In this document: positions 8,900-17,267 of the stretch, one piece after another | Layout: each line of letters starts with the position of its first letter | How positions within the stretch are numbered: position 1 is the stretch's first letter | Origin: Pontibacillus yanchengensis Y32 | GTDB lineage: Bacteria; Bacillota; Bacilli; Bacillales; BH030062 | NCBI RefSeq assembly: GCF_000770635.1 | Contig: NZ_AVBF01000002.1 | Coordinates: 62,001-126,000 of the forward strand | Direction of reading: 5' to 3' | Length of the DNA: 64,000 bases | Notes under the pieces: generated by a model | The model's database searches: none | Seen by the model: only the letters and a program-made list of their open reading frames with translations | Told to the model about the DNA's origin: nothing | Program-made: the position numbers and the translations under genes

Positions 8900-8984
8900 G
8901 TGGGACGGAGGGACAGGTCCCTCGTCCCACTACCTCATCTCATTCCGGAAAGCGAAGGGACGAGGAACCTGTCCCCTCATCCCC
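8900..8984. repeat. Facing-arm palindromic element, copy 6 (overlaps a coding end)
   Basis: Arms 8900-8930 and 8956-8984. The second arm and part of the spacer are translated as the C-terminus of the anti-sigma protein, which stops at 8940. Confidence 0.9.
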
Positions 8985-10199
8985 AAATTCCCATGGGCCT
9001 CGCATGAATACTTCAGGTTCGTCGAATTTTACATTAACCTTTTCTTGATCCCAATCCACATCGAACTCAAGGTACTGGATTACATTCGTTTTCGGGTTAA
9101 ACTTAGCCATGTGACTTTTTTCTTTGATTCTAAACATATGCAGCGATCGTGAATCATTCTCCTCATAATGAACATCAACGTTTATTCTCAGCCTGTCATC
9201 GTCGGTACGTTCCAGTCCAGTGATATCTACCGGGTAACCAGCAAGCTTAAACGATTCATCTATCTTCTCCTCGTCTTTAGGTAGAGGTAAGGTAATCTCC
9301 ACCTCATCCTTATACTCCACATTCACCACTGGGATACGGAGTGTATAGTATTCCTTCTCTTCTGTTGGGAGCTCAAAATAGAGTTCATTTGAAGCACGTG
9401 AAATACCTTTATAACGAGAAAGTTCATACTGCTTTTGCTCATTATCTTGCACGTGAATCTTTTTATCTTCCGGAACTTCATGTAACCCATATTCCTTAAT
9501 CGTAAAATCCTCCGAATGCTGAGAGACTAGTGAAATTCTACCTTTATCACCATCCCTAGAAGGAATCGCTGCGATGGTAATGCCATTCTGTGTGTCTGTG
9601 ATCCCCATGTCTCGAAACGTTTCATAGGATTTCGTTTCAACGAGAGTAATAGGAATGGTTTTGTCTCTAAGCACAACCTCAACTTGACCAGATAAGTTGA
9701 ATTCCCCTTTCTCGTAAAAATTACTAGTCCATTGATTTGAACTACTAGACCAATAGGAAGAATTGAATGTGTATTTTTTTCCCGAATCATTTACGAGTGT
9801 CATCTCAAGATACTGCGGCGTCCCTTCACCGCTTAAGACAGCATAAATTTGTTCACTATCTACGACAACATTAGTGATGGTCACTGTACCTCCATCCACT
9901 TCTACTTCTTTGGTTTCCTCTAATACATACCTTTCCCCTTCCGATTCCTCTTCTTCCACAACGCCAATTCCAGGGACATATTGTAGCGCCTTTTGCACAG
10001 CTGCAATAACTTCCGAATGGTACATAAAAGCTGATCCTAACAATACAATCAGAACCGACGCGACCATCCATTTTTGAAAAGAGGTTTGTTTTCTATGAAC
10101 CTGCGCCTCAGCAGCTTGATGAATGCCTTTTTCCCTATTTTTCTCCAATTGTTCAGGAATGGTGATCTTATCTACTTCTTTCTTAATATTATTGCTCAC
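8940..10199 (-). CDS. DUF4179-type membrane anti-sigma factor
   Basis: About 419 residues. The cytosolic N-terminus (residues 1-40) would bind the sigma factor, one membrane helix follows (WMVASVLIVLLGSAFMY), and a large beta-rich extracytoplasmic part remains. The architecture and position match the DUF4179 proteins partnered with ECF sigma factors. The start is GTG 10199, nine bases behind GGAGG, rather than ATG 10205, which is only three bases from that site. It overlaps the sigma gene by 11 bases, so the two are coupled. The last 14 residues (GDEGTGSSS and RFPE) are read from repeat copy 6 and are probably not ancestral. Confidence 0.82.
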   Translation of the reverse strand: MSNNIKKEVDKITIPEQLEKNREKGIHQAAEAQVHRKQTSFQKWMVASVLIVLLGSAFMYHSEVIAAVQKALQYVPGIGVVEEEESEGERYVLEETKEVEVDGGTVTITNVVVDSEQIYAVLSGEGTPQYLEMTLVNDSGKKYTFNSSYWSSSSNQWTSNFYEKGEFNLSGQVEVVLRDKTIPITLVETKSYETFRDMGITDTQNGITIAAIPSRDGDKGRISLVSQHSEDFTIKEYGLHEVPEDKKIHVQDNEQKQYELSRYKGISRASNELYFELPTEEKEYYTLRIPVVNVEYKDEVEITLPLPKDEEKIDESFKLAGYPVDITGLERTDDDRLRINVDVHYEENDSRSLHMFRIKEKSHMAKFNPKTNVIQYLEFDVDWDQEKVNVKFDEPEVFMRGPWEFGDEGTGSSSLRFPE

Positions 10200-10719
10200 G
10201 TACATCAGCCTCCTCTGCCATACGGCGAAGCTTTTTCAGTGCTCGATATAATATCGTCTTGCCTGTCCCTATAGGTATATCTAGTATTTCAGCCGTTTCC
10301 CGAATCGTATAATCATGATAAAAACGGAGCAGAATCACACTTTTCTCCATATCCTCCAAAGCATGCAACAGTTGCTGTAACGATATCGACAACGGAATGT
10401 CCACTTCATCGTGGTCTGTTATACCTTCTTCCATCTCCGGGTGAAGCTGTACTACATTTTGACGCTTCCTCAACATATCGAATGAAGCATTAATGGCAAT
10501 TCGAATGAGCCATGTTTTAAAATAGGTAGGATCCTTTAACGTATGAATCTTAGTAAAAGAACGATAAGCCGTTTCTTGCAACACATCAAGCGCATCATCC
10601 TGATCCTTCATATATATGTAGGCGGTACGGTAAACGGCGTCCTCATAGTGTTGAAAAAGCTTCGAGTACGCCTTCCGGTCTCCTTTTTGAGCTTTTTTGA
10701 CGAGTCGTATGATCTTCAT
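10189..10719 (-). CDS. ECF-family RNA polymerase sigma factor
   Basis: A 176-residue sigma-70 of the extracytoplasmic-function class. Region 2 reads LFQHYEDAVYRTAYIYMKDQDDALDVLQETAYRSF and the region 4 HTH is YTIRETAEILDIPIGTGKTILYRALKKLRR. It resembles the SigV/SigM group, which respond to cell-envelope stress, but target genes cannot be named. ATG 10719 follows AAGGA at eight bases; the adjacent GTG 10722 is less likely. The anti-sigma gene overlaps its end, the standard pair arrangement. Confidence 0.88.
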   Translation of the reverse strand: MKIIRLVKKAQKGDRKAYSKLFQHYEDAVYRTAYIYMKDQDDALDVLQETAYRSFTKIHTLKDPTYFKTWLIRIAINASFDMLRKRQNVVQLHPEMEEGITDHDEVDIPLSISLQQLLHALEDMEKSVILLRFYHDYTIRETAEILDIPIGTGKTILYRALKKLRRMAEEADVREQ

Positions 10720-10752
10720 CACCTGCTTCCTTATGTGCTTTTCTATTGATTA

Positions 10753-10780
10753 GACGTGAGGTAAGGGTGTTTTGCTTTCG
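10753..10780 (-). promoter_or_regulatory. Possible autoregulatory ECF promoter
   Basis: The minus strand has CGAAAGC, about 17 bases, then CGTC, roughly the GAAAC / CGTC form of ECF promoters, 33 bases before the sigma start. The match to the -35 consensus is imperfect. Confidence 0.25.
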
Positions 10781-10828
10781 ATTTTTGTATTTTTTATAAA
10801 AATTTTTTAGTAAATTAGAGCTAATAAA

Positions 10829-10857
10829 AAATCAGAACCCTATTATGGATTCTGATT
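10829..10857 (-). terminator. Minus-strand terminator
   Basis: AATCAGAA...TTCTGATT stem (one internal mismatch) followed on the minus strand by TTTTTTATTAG. It lies 10 bases after the stop of the 28-residue frame at 10867-10953. Confidence 0.7.
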
Positions 10858-10866
10858 CCATCTCAC

Positions 10867-10953
10867 TTACATCTCAACAAGTCGTGCAACGTTATTCCCA
10901 CAGGTCTTGCATTTCCCTTTTAAAATCACGCCCCATAAAGTTCTCAATGGCAT
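10867..10953 (-). pseudogene. Possible 3' remnant of a small zinc-binding protein
   Basis: A 28-codon frame ending in KGKCKTCGNNVARLVEM (one CxxC pair), directly upstream of a good minus-strand terminator. No ribosome site precedes its ATG and a stop lies a short way upstream in frame. The terminator implies that a real gene once ended here. Confidence 0.3.
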
Positions 10954-10978
10954 TTCGAACAAAACACATAATGAATGA

Positions 10979-11011
10979 GTTTATTTCTAAGATTCTAAGT
11001 TAGAAATAAAC
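10979..11011. repeat. 12-bp AT-rich inverted repeat
   Basis: GTTTATTTCTAA (10979-10990) and its exact complement (11000-11011) flank nine bases. It could be an operator or a hairpin. It lies in the 440-base gap between the sigma gene and the DsbA-like gene, where I otherwise see only the remnant at 10867 and a lone TATAAT at 11027. Confidence 0.5.
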
Positions 11012-11169
11012 ACTTTTCACTCGCACTATAATACAGAAATCTCTAGATACTATCCAACCATCATTCTACACTCATACACAAAACCAAGCGCTTCCCAAGC
11101 AGCCACTTCCTTCTTTTAGGAGCAACCATGTTACAATAAAAAAAAGACAAATAAATCGAGGTGTTACAC

Positions 11170-11874
11170 ATGCAAATTGAAGTATGGTCAGATTTCGTCT
11201 GCCCGTTTTGTTATATAGGTAAACGACGTTTAGAGGAAGCGTTAGCGGAATTTCCTGAGGCTGATCAAGTCGACATCAGCTTTAAGAGCTTTGAGTTAGA
11301 CCCATCCGCTCCAGTGGATTCCGATAAAAACACATATGAGAGACTTGCAGCTAAGTATGGAAAATCCCTTGAGGAAGCGAAACAAATGACAGAAGGTGTA
11401 CGTCAACAAGCGGAGCAAGTTGGACTGCAATTTGATTTCGATCATATGATTCCAACCAACACATTTGACGCTCATCGTCTTTTCCAAAAAGCCCATGAAA
11501 AAGGGCTGGGCGACAAGGTTTCGGAAAAACTATTCCATGCGCATTTCGAAGCGACCAAACACATTGGAAATAGAGAAACATTAACTGCACTAGCTCTAGA
11601 AGCTGGAATGGCGCAAGAAGATGTGGACGCTGCATTTCAAGAGGAGCAATACGCAGAATCCGTCCGAAAAGACGAACAAGAAGCTCAACAAATCGGTGTT
11701 CAAGGTGTTCCATTCTTCGTCTTCAACCGTAAATTCGCAATCTCCGGAGCTCAACCAAAAGAAGCATTCATGCAAGGGTTGAACAAAGCTCTCGAAGAAG
11801 AGAAAAAGACACCAGCATTTGAATCCATTGGTGACGAGCAAACAGGCGTATGTACAGACGACGGTTGCGATTAA
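11170..11874 (+). CDS. DsbA-family oxidoreductase (FrnE / YwbO-like)
   Basis: A 234-residue thioredoxin-fold protein with a helical insertion. It opens MQIEVWSDFVCPFCYIGKRRLEEAL; CPFC is the redox motif, as in FrnE and 2-hydroxychromene-2-carboxylate isomerase relatives. The cis-Pro loop is GVQGVPFFVFN. It has no signal peptide, so it works in the cytosol as a disulfide or polyketide-type isomerase/oxidoreductase. The C-terminus ends CTDDGCD. ATG 11170 follows GAGGTG at seven bases; the in-frame GTG 11161 overlaps that site and is unlikely. Confidence 0.88.
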   Translation: MQIEVWSDFVCPFCYIGKRRLEEALAEFPEADQVDISFKSFELDPSAPVDSDKNTYERLAAKYGKSLEEAKQMTEGVRQQAEQVGLQFDFDHMIPTNTFDAHRLFQKAHEKGLGDKVSEKLFHAHFEATKHIGNRETLTALALEAGMAQEDVDAAFQEEQYAESVRKDEQEAQQIGVQGVPFFVFNRKFAISGAQPKEAFMQGLNKALEEEKKTPAFESIGDEQTGVCTDDGCD

Positions 11875-11884
11875 TAAAATAGGT

Positions 11885-11910
11885 GTATTGATCAAACGTT
11901 TGATCAATAC
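11885..11910. promoter_or_regulatory. Perfect 26-bp palindrome
   Basis: An uninterrupted inverted repeat centred on AACGTT with TGATCAAA / TTTGATCA arms, ten bases after the DsbA-like stop and before the true terminator. It has the look of a TetR-type operator, but no regulator gene is nearby. Confidence 0.45.
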
Positions 11911-11911
11911 G

Positions 11912-11942
11912 AAGAGTCCCCACTGCGGGGACTCTTTTTTTT
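11912..11942 (+). terminator. Terminator of the DsbA-like gene
   Basis: AGAGTCCCC / GGGGACTCT stem followed by eight T. Confidence 0.9.
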
Positions 11943-11945
11943 GAC

Positions 11946-12017
11946 TGGGATGAGGGGACAGGTCCCTCGTCCCACTGCTTCCCAAAATTGGGATGACGGA
12001 CCTGTCCCCTCATCCCA
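11946..12017. repeat. Facing-arm palindromic element, copy 7
   Basis: Arms 11946-11975 and 11989-12017. Confidence 0.9.
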
Positions 12018-12127
12018 AAAAAATCTCTCCCTCCACCTTATTTATATGGTAAAATATATTAAATAAAGTAAATAATTTCTATCAAATAGAGCTACTTCTC
12101 AGTGGTAGCAATAGTTATATAGATATT

Positions 12128-12142
12128 TTGAAAACGCTTCCA
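12128..12142 (+). promoter_or_regulatory. cre box (CcpA site) upstream of the 2OG oxygenase
   Basis: TTGAAAACGCTTCCA matches the 15-base WTGNAANCGNWNNCW consensus at every position. It lies 37 bases before the start codon, where bound CcpA would block transcription during growth on preferred sugars. Confidence 0.75.
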
Positions 12143-12178
12143 ATAAGAGACATAATTATCAGGGGAGGATGATGAGAA

Positions 12179-12820
12179 ATGGCCATGCATGTAAAAGAAG
12201 CATCCATTTTCAATCACGAAGGAAATACAATCAAAACAGAAGATAGAGAGATTGATATTATCACCAAAATCGAGGAACCATGTATCGCAGTACTTGGAAA
12301 TGTGCTAAGCACTGAAGAATGTGACGAGCTAATTCGTTTATCCAAAGATAACATGAACCGTTCCAAGATTGGCTCACACAGAGAAGTAAGCAACATTCGG
12401 ACGAGCAGTGGCACCTTTCTTCCAGAGATGGATAGTGATGTGGTGACGCGTGTTGAAAAGCGCGTTGCTCAAATCATGAATGTGCCCGTTGAAAATGGTG
12501 AGGGGCTTCATATCCTAAACTACAAAGTGGGGCAAGAATACAAAGCCCATTTAGACTACTTCACTTCCGCTAACAGAACAGTAAAAAACCCAAGGATAAG
12601 CACGCTTGTTATGTACCTGAATGATGTTGAGGAAGGTGGCGAAACCTACTTCCCTCACTTAAACCTATCTGTCGCGCCCAAAAAAGGAATGGCTGTGTAC
12701 TTCGAATATTTCTATCAAGACCCTTCCTTGAACGAGCTAACCTTACACGGTGGCTCCCCTGTCATCGTAGGAGAAAAATGGGCAGCAACCCAGTGGGTAA
12801 GAAGACAGCAATACAGATAA
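12179..12820 (+). CDS. 2-oxoglutarate/Fe(II) oxygenase, prolyl 4-hydroxylase-like
   Basis: A 213-residue double-stranded beta-helix dioxygenase. The facial triad is visible: His and Asp in YKAHLDYF and the distal His in TLHGGSPV, with the 2-oxoglutarate-binding Lys in VGEKWAATQWVR. MYLNDVEEGGETYFPHL is the strand signature of P4H-alpha-like proteins in bacilli, which hydroxylate prolyl residues in collagen-like or ribosomal proteins. There is no signal peptide. ATG 12179 lies ten bases after GGGGAGG. A cre box upstream suggests carbon-catabolite control. Confidence 0.9.
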   Translation: MAMHVKEASIFNHEGNTIKTEDREIDIITKIEEPCIAVLGNVLSTEECDELIRLSKDNMNRSKIGSHREVSNIRTSSGTFLPEMDSDVVTRVEKRVAQIMNVPVENGEGLHILNYKVGQEYKAHLDYFTSANRTVKNPRISTLVMYLNDVEEGGETYFPHLNLSVAPKKGMAVYFEYFYQDPSLNELTLHGGSPVIVGEKWAATQWVRRQQYR

Positions 12821-12896
12821 GTGGGATGGGGGGACAGGTACCCCATCCCATTTTTTATGCCTGAAGTGGGACGAGGGACCTGTCCCCCCATCCCAC
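12821..12896. repeat. Facing-arm palindromic element, copy 8
   Basis: Arms 12821-12850 and 12866-12896, between the stop of the oxygenase and the shared terminator. Confidence 0.9.
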
Positions 12897-12897
12897 C

Positions 12898-12930
12898 AAA
12901 AAAAGCCTACCCGCGAAAGGGTAGGCTTTT
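12898..12930. terminator. Bidirectional terminator
   Basis: AAAAGCCTACCC / GGGTAGGCTTTT stem with a 6-base loop, A-rich before and T-rich after. It serves the convergent oxygenase and UPF0182 genes. Confidence 0.9.
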
Positions 12931-12940
12931 CGAATATGCG

Positions 12941-15790
12941 TTATTCCTCTGTATCATCCGTTGACTCTCCTGAAGCATCATCAGAAGACCCGTCAGAAGA
13001 CTGCTGTTCCCCATCAAGTTCCTGCTGGGATGATTGTTGCTCTTCTTGTGCATCCTCTAATATGGACTTGATTTCCTCCATTAAACGGCCGGCTTCTTCA
13101 TAGTTTCCTTGAGACGTTTCTTCCTGATACTGATCGAATAAATCGGCTATTTCCTGAAGTACTTGACTCGATTCGAGTGTTTCCTGTCCTGTATCAGGTG
13201 CGTCTCCTTGATCACCTTCTCCATCTCCTTCTGGTTGTTCCCCTTCCGGATCAATTCTGGATAAAAGTTCTTCTAAGGCACGGTCGAACGTCGGCTCCAT
13301 GACAATTTGGTTCTGATAGGCAACGATAACCTGCTTGACTTCTGGTAAAGACGTTTCATTGGAAGACTGAATATAGATTGGTTCTGCATAAAGAATCGTA
13401 TCTTCAATCGGTAGGACGAGCAAGTTTCCTCGAATTACCTCTGATCCACCTTGTGACCATAGGTTCAATTGCTGCGAAATGTCACTGTCCTGATTAATTC
13501 GATTCTCAATCTGCTGTGGTCCATAGACATTTTCCTGTTTCGGGAATTCATAGATCATCATCTCTCCGTAATTTTCCCCGTCATTTCGAACACCCATCCA
13601 GGCGATCATATTTTGACGATTTCTCGGAGTAAACGGCGTCATGAGAATGAATTCCTCTTCATCAGCCTCAGGCAGACGCATGGTCACATAATAAGGCTCC
13701 ATCGTCACATCATCGTTGAAGTATTTTTCCGTTGGGATTTCCCAATAGTCCTCACGATTATAGAAAACTTCCAAATTCGTCATATGATACGTCCGGTACA
13801 TTTGCGACTGGATTTTAAATAAATCGATTGGATAACGGAAGTGACTGCGTACATCCTCAGGTACTTCCTCGGTAAATAGATCCGGGAACATGTTCTGATA
13901 TGTCTGCAACAGTGGTTCTTCTGGGTTCACTACATAAAAGTTCGTTTCCCCTGTATAAGCATCCACCGTGACCTTCACTGAGTTACGAATATAGCTTCTA
14001 TTTCCCTCGTAAGGCTCGGAGTACGGATAATTGCTTTCCGTTACATACGCATCAATCATCCAAGCCATCGTGCCATCATCTCTGACGAAAATATAAGGAT
14101 CTTCATCATAGCTTAAAAATGGCGCAATGCGCTCCACACGATCCATGATATTTCGCGTCTGCAACATCTGACTGTCTCCGGTCACCTGATCGGAAACGAA
14201 TAAACGGAACGAACCTTCATTGATTGCAAAAAGTGCGCGGTTAATACCAGATAGTTGAATCCCAGTATCTGCTTCAAATCGATTCGATTTATTTTGATCT
14301 CCAGCGGGATAGTCAAACTCATCGACACCACTGTTCACAATAACAGTATCGTACTGTTCTTCCCCAAAATAAATTTGAGGGCGACTGATTTCAATATCCC
14401 CTTGCGGAGGCAAGTTCTGGACCATATATTCTGGCTGTCCTTGCGGTGTGATCTCATGAACGTTACTCATCGCGATACCATAACCGTGCGTGTAACGTAG
14501 ATTTTGGTTTACCCAAGTTTGCGCTTGTGAAGGTAAATCCGACGTATTTAATTCACGAGCTCCTAGGAAAACTTGTTCATATTCTCCATCCACGTTGTAA
14601 CGATCGATATCAATATCATTAAATTCGTAATACGTACGGAACGTTTGAAGCTGATTGTACACATCAAGAATTGGTCGACTATCGTTGATACGAACATTAT
14701 CAATCGTATCTTGATTTCGATCAACCATCGCCCGATCCAGCGTATCCGCTCCAGGATGCTGATTCTCTGTCATATTATCAAAATCATAAGCGGTTCGCGT
14801 CATAGAAAGATTCTCTTCTAAATAAGGACTTTCACGAGAAAATTCATTCGGGGATACGACGAAGTTTTGCACAATAATCGACGCCCCTTGAGCAAGAAAC
14901 CCAACCGCTATATATATGACGATCGGTGCAATCATACTTTGCCACTTGCCACGGAATAAGGAAATAATTACCCAAATCGTTCCTAACAGCGCTACACCAG
15001 CCAAAACATAGGAAGCTGGATTATTAATAACATCATCCGTGTAGCTTAAACCATACACAACACTTTCCTGAGCTACGTTCACCCGATTTGTAAGCAACGA
15101 ATGGAACGGTTGAAGCACATGTTGAGCCGCTAACAAAACACCAACGATAGCGAGCGTTACACCCATGTGCACCTGTGCAGCTCTGCTCTTTTGATACATT
15201 TGGAAAACCGAATAAAGCCCAACTTCCACAAATAAGAAAAAGATTGCCAAACCGAGCACAGTCGATAGCACAAACTCGATAAAAGGCAACACGAACATAT
15301 AAAAGGATACATCGCGATTAAAGTGCGGGTCATTTACTCCAAATGATTCATAGTTGAGAAACTTTAACCACGGTTCCCAACCCACTCCTTGCACAATCGA
15401 ACTTCCGAAAAATCCGATAATCAAGGAAATGAGCAGCAACAATAGACTACTTAGCTTCTTGCTGGTAACAACCCCTGGTAACTGATCGTTGGTAAAATAG
15501 CCAACATATACCCTTCGAATCCAATTAAACATGATATACGTAAAAATGGAAAACACAATAAAACCAACGCCCCCGAGCATCAACTTACTCGTGAGAATCG
15601 TCATGTAGGACTCCTGATACCCCACAGTCCCCATCCATATGTAGTCTGTAATCCAGTTGAAGGACAATAGAGCAAGTACTAAGAGCACAAATAACACAAG
15701 TGCAACTTTCCCAAACCAGCCTCCAAATCTATTCCATTTCTTTTTTCGAGCAGAGGGCATTCCCCTGACATTACTCGTTTCGCTATCCAA
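12941..15790 (-). CDS. UPF0182-family membrane protein
   Basis: 949 residues. The N-terminal third carries about seven membrane helices (first VALVLFVLLVLALLSF, then loops with YIWMGTVGYQESY). A large extracytoplasmic domain follows (RYTHGYGIAMSNVHEITPQGQPEY is family-typical), and the final 70 residues are an acidic Gln/Glu/Ser-rich tail. Length and layout match UPF0182 proteins of bacilli and actinobacteria, whose function is not established. The start is a TTG at 15790, seven bases behind AAGGAGG; the next ATG is ten codons in and has no such site. Confidence 0.9.
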   Translation of the reverse strand: MDSETSNVRGMPSARKKKWNRFGGWFGKVALVLFVLLVLALLSFNWITDYIWMGTVGYQESYMTILTSKLMLGGVGFIVFSIFTYIMFNWIRRVYVGYFTNDQLPGVVTSKKLSSLLLLLISLIIGFFGSSIVQGVGWEPWLKFLNYESFGVNDPHFNRDVSFYMFVLPFIEFVLSTVLGLAIFFLFVEVGLYSVFQMYQKSRAAQVHMGVTLAIVGVLLAAQHVLQPFHSLLTNRVNVAQESVVYGLSYTDDVINNPASYVLAGVALLGTIWVIISLFRGKWQSMIAPIVIYIAVGFLAQGASIIVQNFVVSPNEFSRESPYLEENLSMTRTAYDFDNMTENQHPGADTLDRAMVDRNQDTIDNVRINDSRPILDVYNQLQTFRTYYEFNDIDIDRYNVDGEYEQVFLGARELNTSDLPSQAQTWVNQNLRYTHGYGIAMSNVHEITPQGQPEYMVQNLPPQGDIEISRPQIYFGEEQYDTVIVNSGVDEFDYPAGDQNKSNRFEADTGIQLSGINRALFAINEGSFRLFVSDQVTGDSQMLQTRNIMDRVERIAPFLSYDEDPYIFVRDDGTMAWMIDAYVTESNYPYSEPYEGNRSYIRNSVKVTVDAYTGETNFYVVNPEEPLLQTYQNMFPDLFTEEVPEDVRSHFRYPIDLFKIQSQMYRTYHMTNLEVFYNREDYWEIPTEKYFNDDVTMEPYYVTMRLPEADEEEFILMTPFTPRNRQNMIAWMGVRNDGENYGEMMIYEFPKQENVYGPQQIENRINQDSDISQQLNLWSQGGSEVIRGNLLVLPIEDTILYAEPIYIQSSNETSLPEVKQVIVAYQNQIVMEPTFDRALEELLSRIDPEGEQPEGDGEGDQGDAPDTGQETLESSQVLQEIADLFDQYQEETSQGNYEEAGRLMEEIKSILEDAQEEQQSSQQELDGEQQSSDGSSDDASGESTDDTEE

Positions 15791-15848
15791 TAAAACTCCT
15801 CCTTTTTCACTACTATTTATATACGATTGAAGTTGAAAAACGTTTCAG

Positions 15849-15910
15849 GTGGGATGGGGGGACAGGTTCCTCGTCCCATTTTGGGACGAGGGACCTGTCC
15901 CTCCGTCTCA
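15849..15910. repeat. Facing-arm palindromic element, copy 9
   Basis: Arms 15849-15878 and 15882-15910, between the divergent UPF0182 and tgl genes. Confidence 0.9.
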
Positions 15911-16036
15911 CTATCATTTTACTAGATTAAGGTAACAAGGGGTAGGTTTTTCGTTAGAGAAATGGGCTCCAATACATCTTTACACTCACCCCTGAATAGG
16001 ATAGGTAACAATAAAAGCCTGAAATGGGGAATTTCC

Positions 16037-16885
16037 ATGTTACAAGTATCAGGAAGCCCTTTCCAAATAAGTGAATCGCTGAACGTTGGAAATAAGGGCG
16101 AACAAATCCTTCAAAAGATGCAAAACGTTAGTGCATCCTATGCCTATCCTTCCCTCCAGACCTTGATGTTTGATATAAATTTTCGAAAAAATATGATGGA
16201 AAGTGCAATAGAGATGAATGAAAGTGGAGTTACATTTGAAGGTTTTAGCGAATCTACTTGCAATCCTGCATACTGGATTTTGACATCAGCAGGTGGCTTT
16301 ATGATGAAGCCTTATGTTCTTCCTTCTGATGCCATTCAAGATATTTTTGAAAACGGCAGCCTTTATGCATTCGAATGTGCTACAGCGAGTGTCATTAACT
16401 TTTATCACGCCCTGTTAAATAGTATTGGCGCATCCATGTTTAATGCCTATTTTCCAAATCTTTATTTGTATAGTTGGCACACTGACCCTGACCTTGGTTT
16501 ATATACCTTTTATGCGAATCATTATTTACCTGGAGATGTCGTGTATTTTAATAACCCTGACTTCAGCCAGGAGAATTCTGGTTATAGAGGGGAAAATGCT
16601 ATTGCACTGACCGGGGGAAAGTTTTTTGGGCACGGATTTGGGATAGGTACTGCTGAGGAAATCATAGAATTCCTTAATGAAAAAAGGTACCCAAGAAGTA
16701 CGCGCTCTGCTTATTTAACACGTTCCCTTTCAAGGCTTTCCCAAGAGAGCATAGAGAGGTTTGCCTACCAACGAAGAGACTACAAGGCACAAAAAATATT
16801 ACCATTTGTCATCCATCACAATAGAATTTCTATATCATCGTCACACTACTTACGTTATCTGCTAAAAGTAACTCGAGGAATGTAA
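16037..16885 (+). CDS. tgl: Protein-glutamine gamma-glutamyltransferase (spore-coat transglutaminase)
   Basis: 282 residues, slightly longer than the 245-residue B. subtilis Tgl. It cross-links Lys and Gln side chains of coat proteins during late sporulation. The active-site Cys114 lies in the conserved LYAFECATA, and the catalytic His is in FFGHGFGIGTAEEII; NPDF and YRGENAIAL also match the family. I chose ATG 16037 (MLQVSGSPFQ) behind GGGGAA; the open frame extends to 15962 but has no ribosome site there. The extra C-terminal 40 basic residues (YQRRDYKAQK to the end) are not typical. A mother-cell sigma-K promoter is expected but not clear. Confidence 0.93.
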   Translation: MLQVSGSPFQISESLNVGNKGEQILQKMQNVSASYAYPSLQTLMFDINFRKNMMESAIEMNESGVTFEGFSESTCNPAYWILTSAGGFMMKPYVLPSDAIQDIFENGSLYAFECATASVINFYHALLNSIGASMFNAYFPNLYLYSWHTDPDLGLYTFYANHYLPGDVVYFNNPDFSQENSGYRGENAIALTGGKFFGHGFGIGTAEEIIEFLNEKRYPRSTRSAYLTRSLSRLSQESIERFAYQRRDYKAQKILPFVIHHNRISISSSHYLRYLLKVTRGM

Positions 16886-16986
16886 CAGGTGCTGTGACAA
16901 ACACCCATTTTGCAGGTTGACGGGCTCATGTTTGAACTAGGTGCGTATAATGTAGTGAAAATAACCAAATGAAAGGGAGAATGAAC

Positions 16987-17157
16987 ATGTATGCTAACGT
17001 AAATGCACCTCTTACTATGGGCGCAAATATGCCTCCACAACCATCTTACGTTTCCCCTGCTTATGGCTATGGCCCTTGCCGAAACACAGACACATTCGTA
17101 TTAATCGTTGTATTGTTCATCCTATTAATCATCGTAGGCGCAGTCTGCTACTATTAA
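16987..17157 (+). CDS. YjcZ-family sporulation miniprotein
   Basis: 56 residues. A Pro/Tyr/Gly-rich N-terminus (residues 1-32) leads into the strongly conserved TM segment FVLIVVLFILLIIVGA, the hallmark of the tiny YjcZ/SscA-type spore proteins in bacilli. Usual members are 25-50 residues; here the N-terminal extension is longer. ATG 16987 is eight bases after AAAGGGAG; ATG 16981 is too close to it. It follows tgl by 100 bases on the same strand and has its own terminator. Confidence 0.85.
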   Translation: MYANVNAPLTMGANMPPQPSYVSPAYGYGPCRNTDTFVLIVVLFILLIIVGAVCYY

Positions 17158-17166
17158 TAGGATTAG

Positions 17167-17196
17167 AGAGGGACAGATCCCTGTCCCTCTTTTTTA
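17167..17196 (+). terminator. Terminator of the YjcZ-family gene
   Basis: AGAGGGACAG / CTGTCCCTCT stem, 4-base loop, then six T. The stem has the same GGGACAG / CTGTCCC core as the palindromic repeat that begins two bases further on. Confidence 0.9.
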
Positions 17197-17197
17197 T

Positions 17198-17265
17198 GTG
17201 GGATGGGGGGGGCGGGTTCCTCGTCCCATTCTATAGTGGGACGAGGAACCCGTCCCCCCATCCCA
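17198..17265. repeat. Facing-arm palindromic element, variant copy 10
   Basis: Arms 17198-17228 and 17236-17265 carry CGGGTTCC / GGAACCCG instead of CAGGTCCC / GGGACCTG, changed in both arms so pairing is kept. Confidence 0.9.
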
Positions 17266-17267
17266 TT

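Noticed and set aside
13469-14821. Plus-strand open frames inside the UPF0182 gene
   Set aside because: No ribosome sites, poor composition, and the opposite strand encodes a continuous conserved protein.
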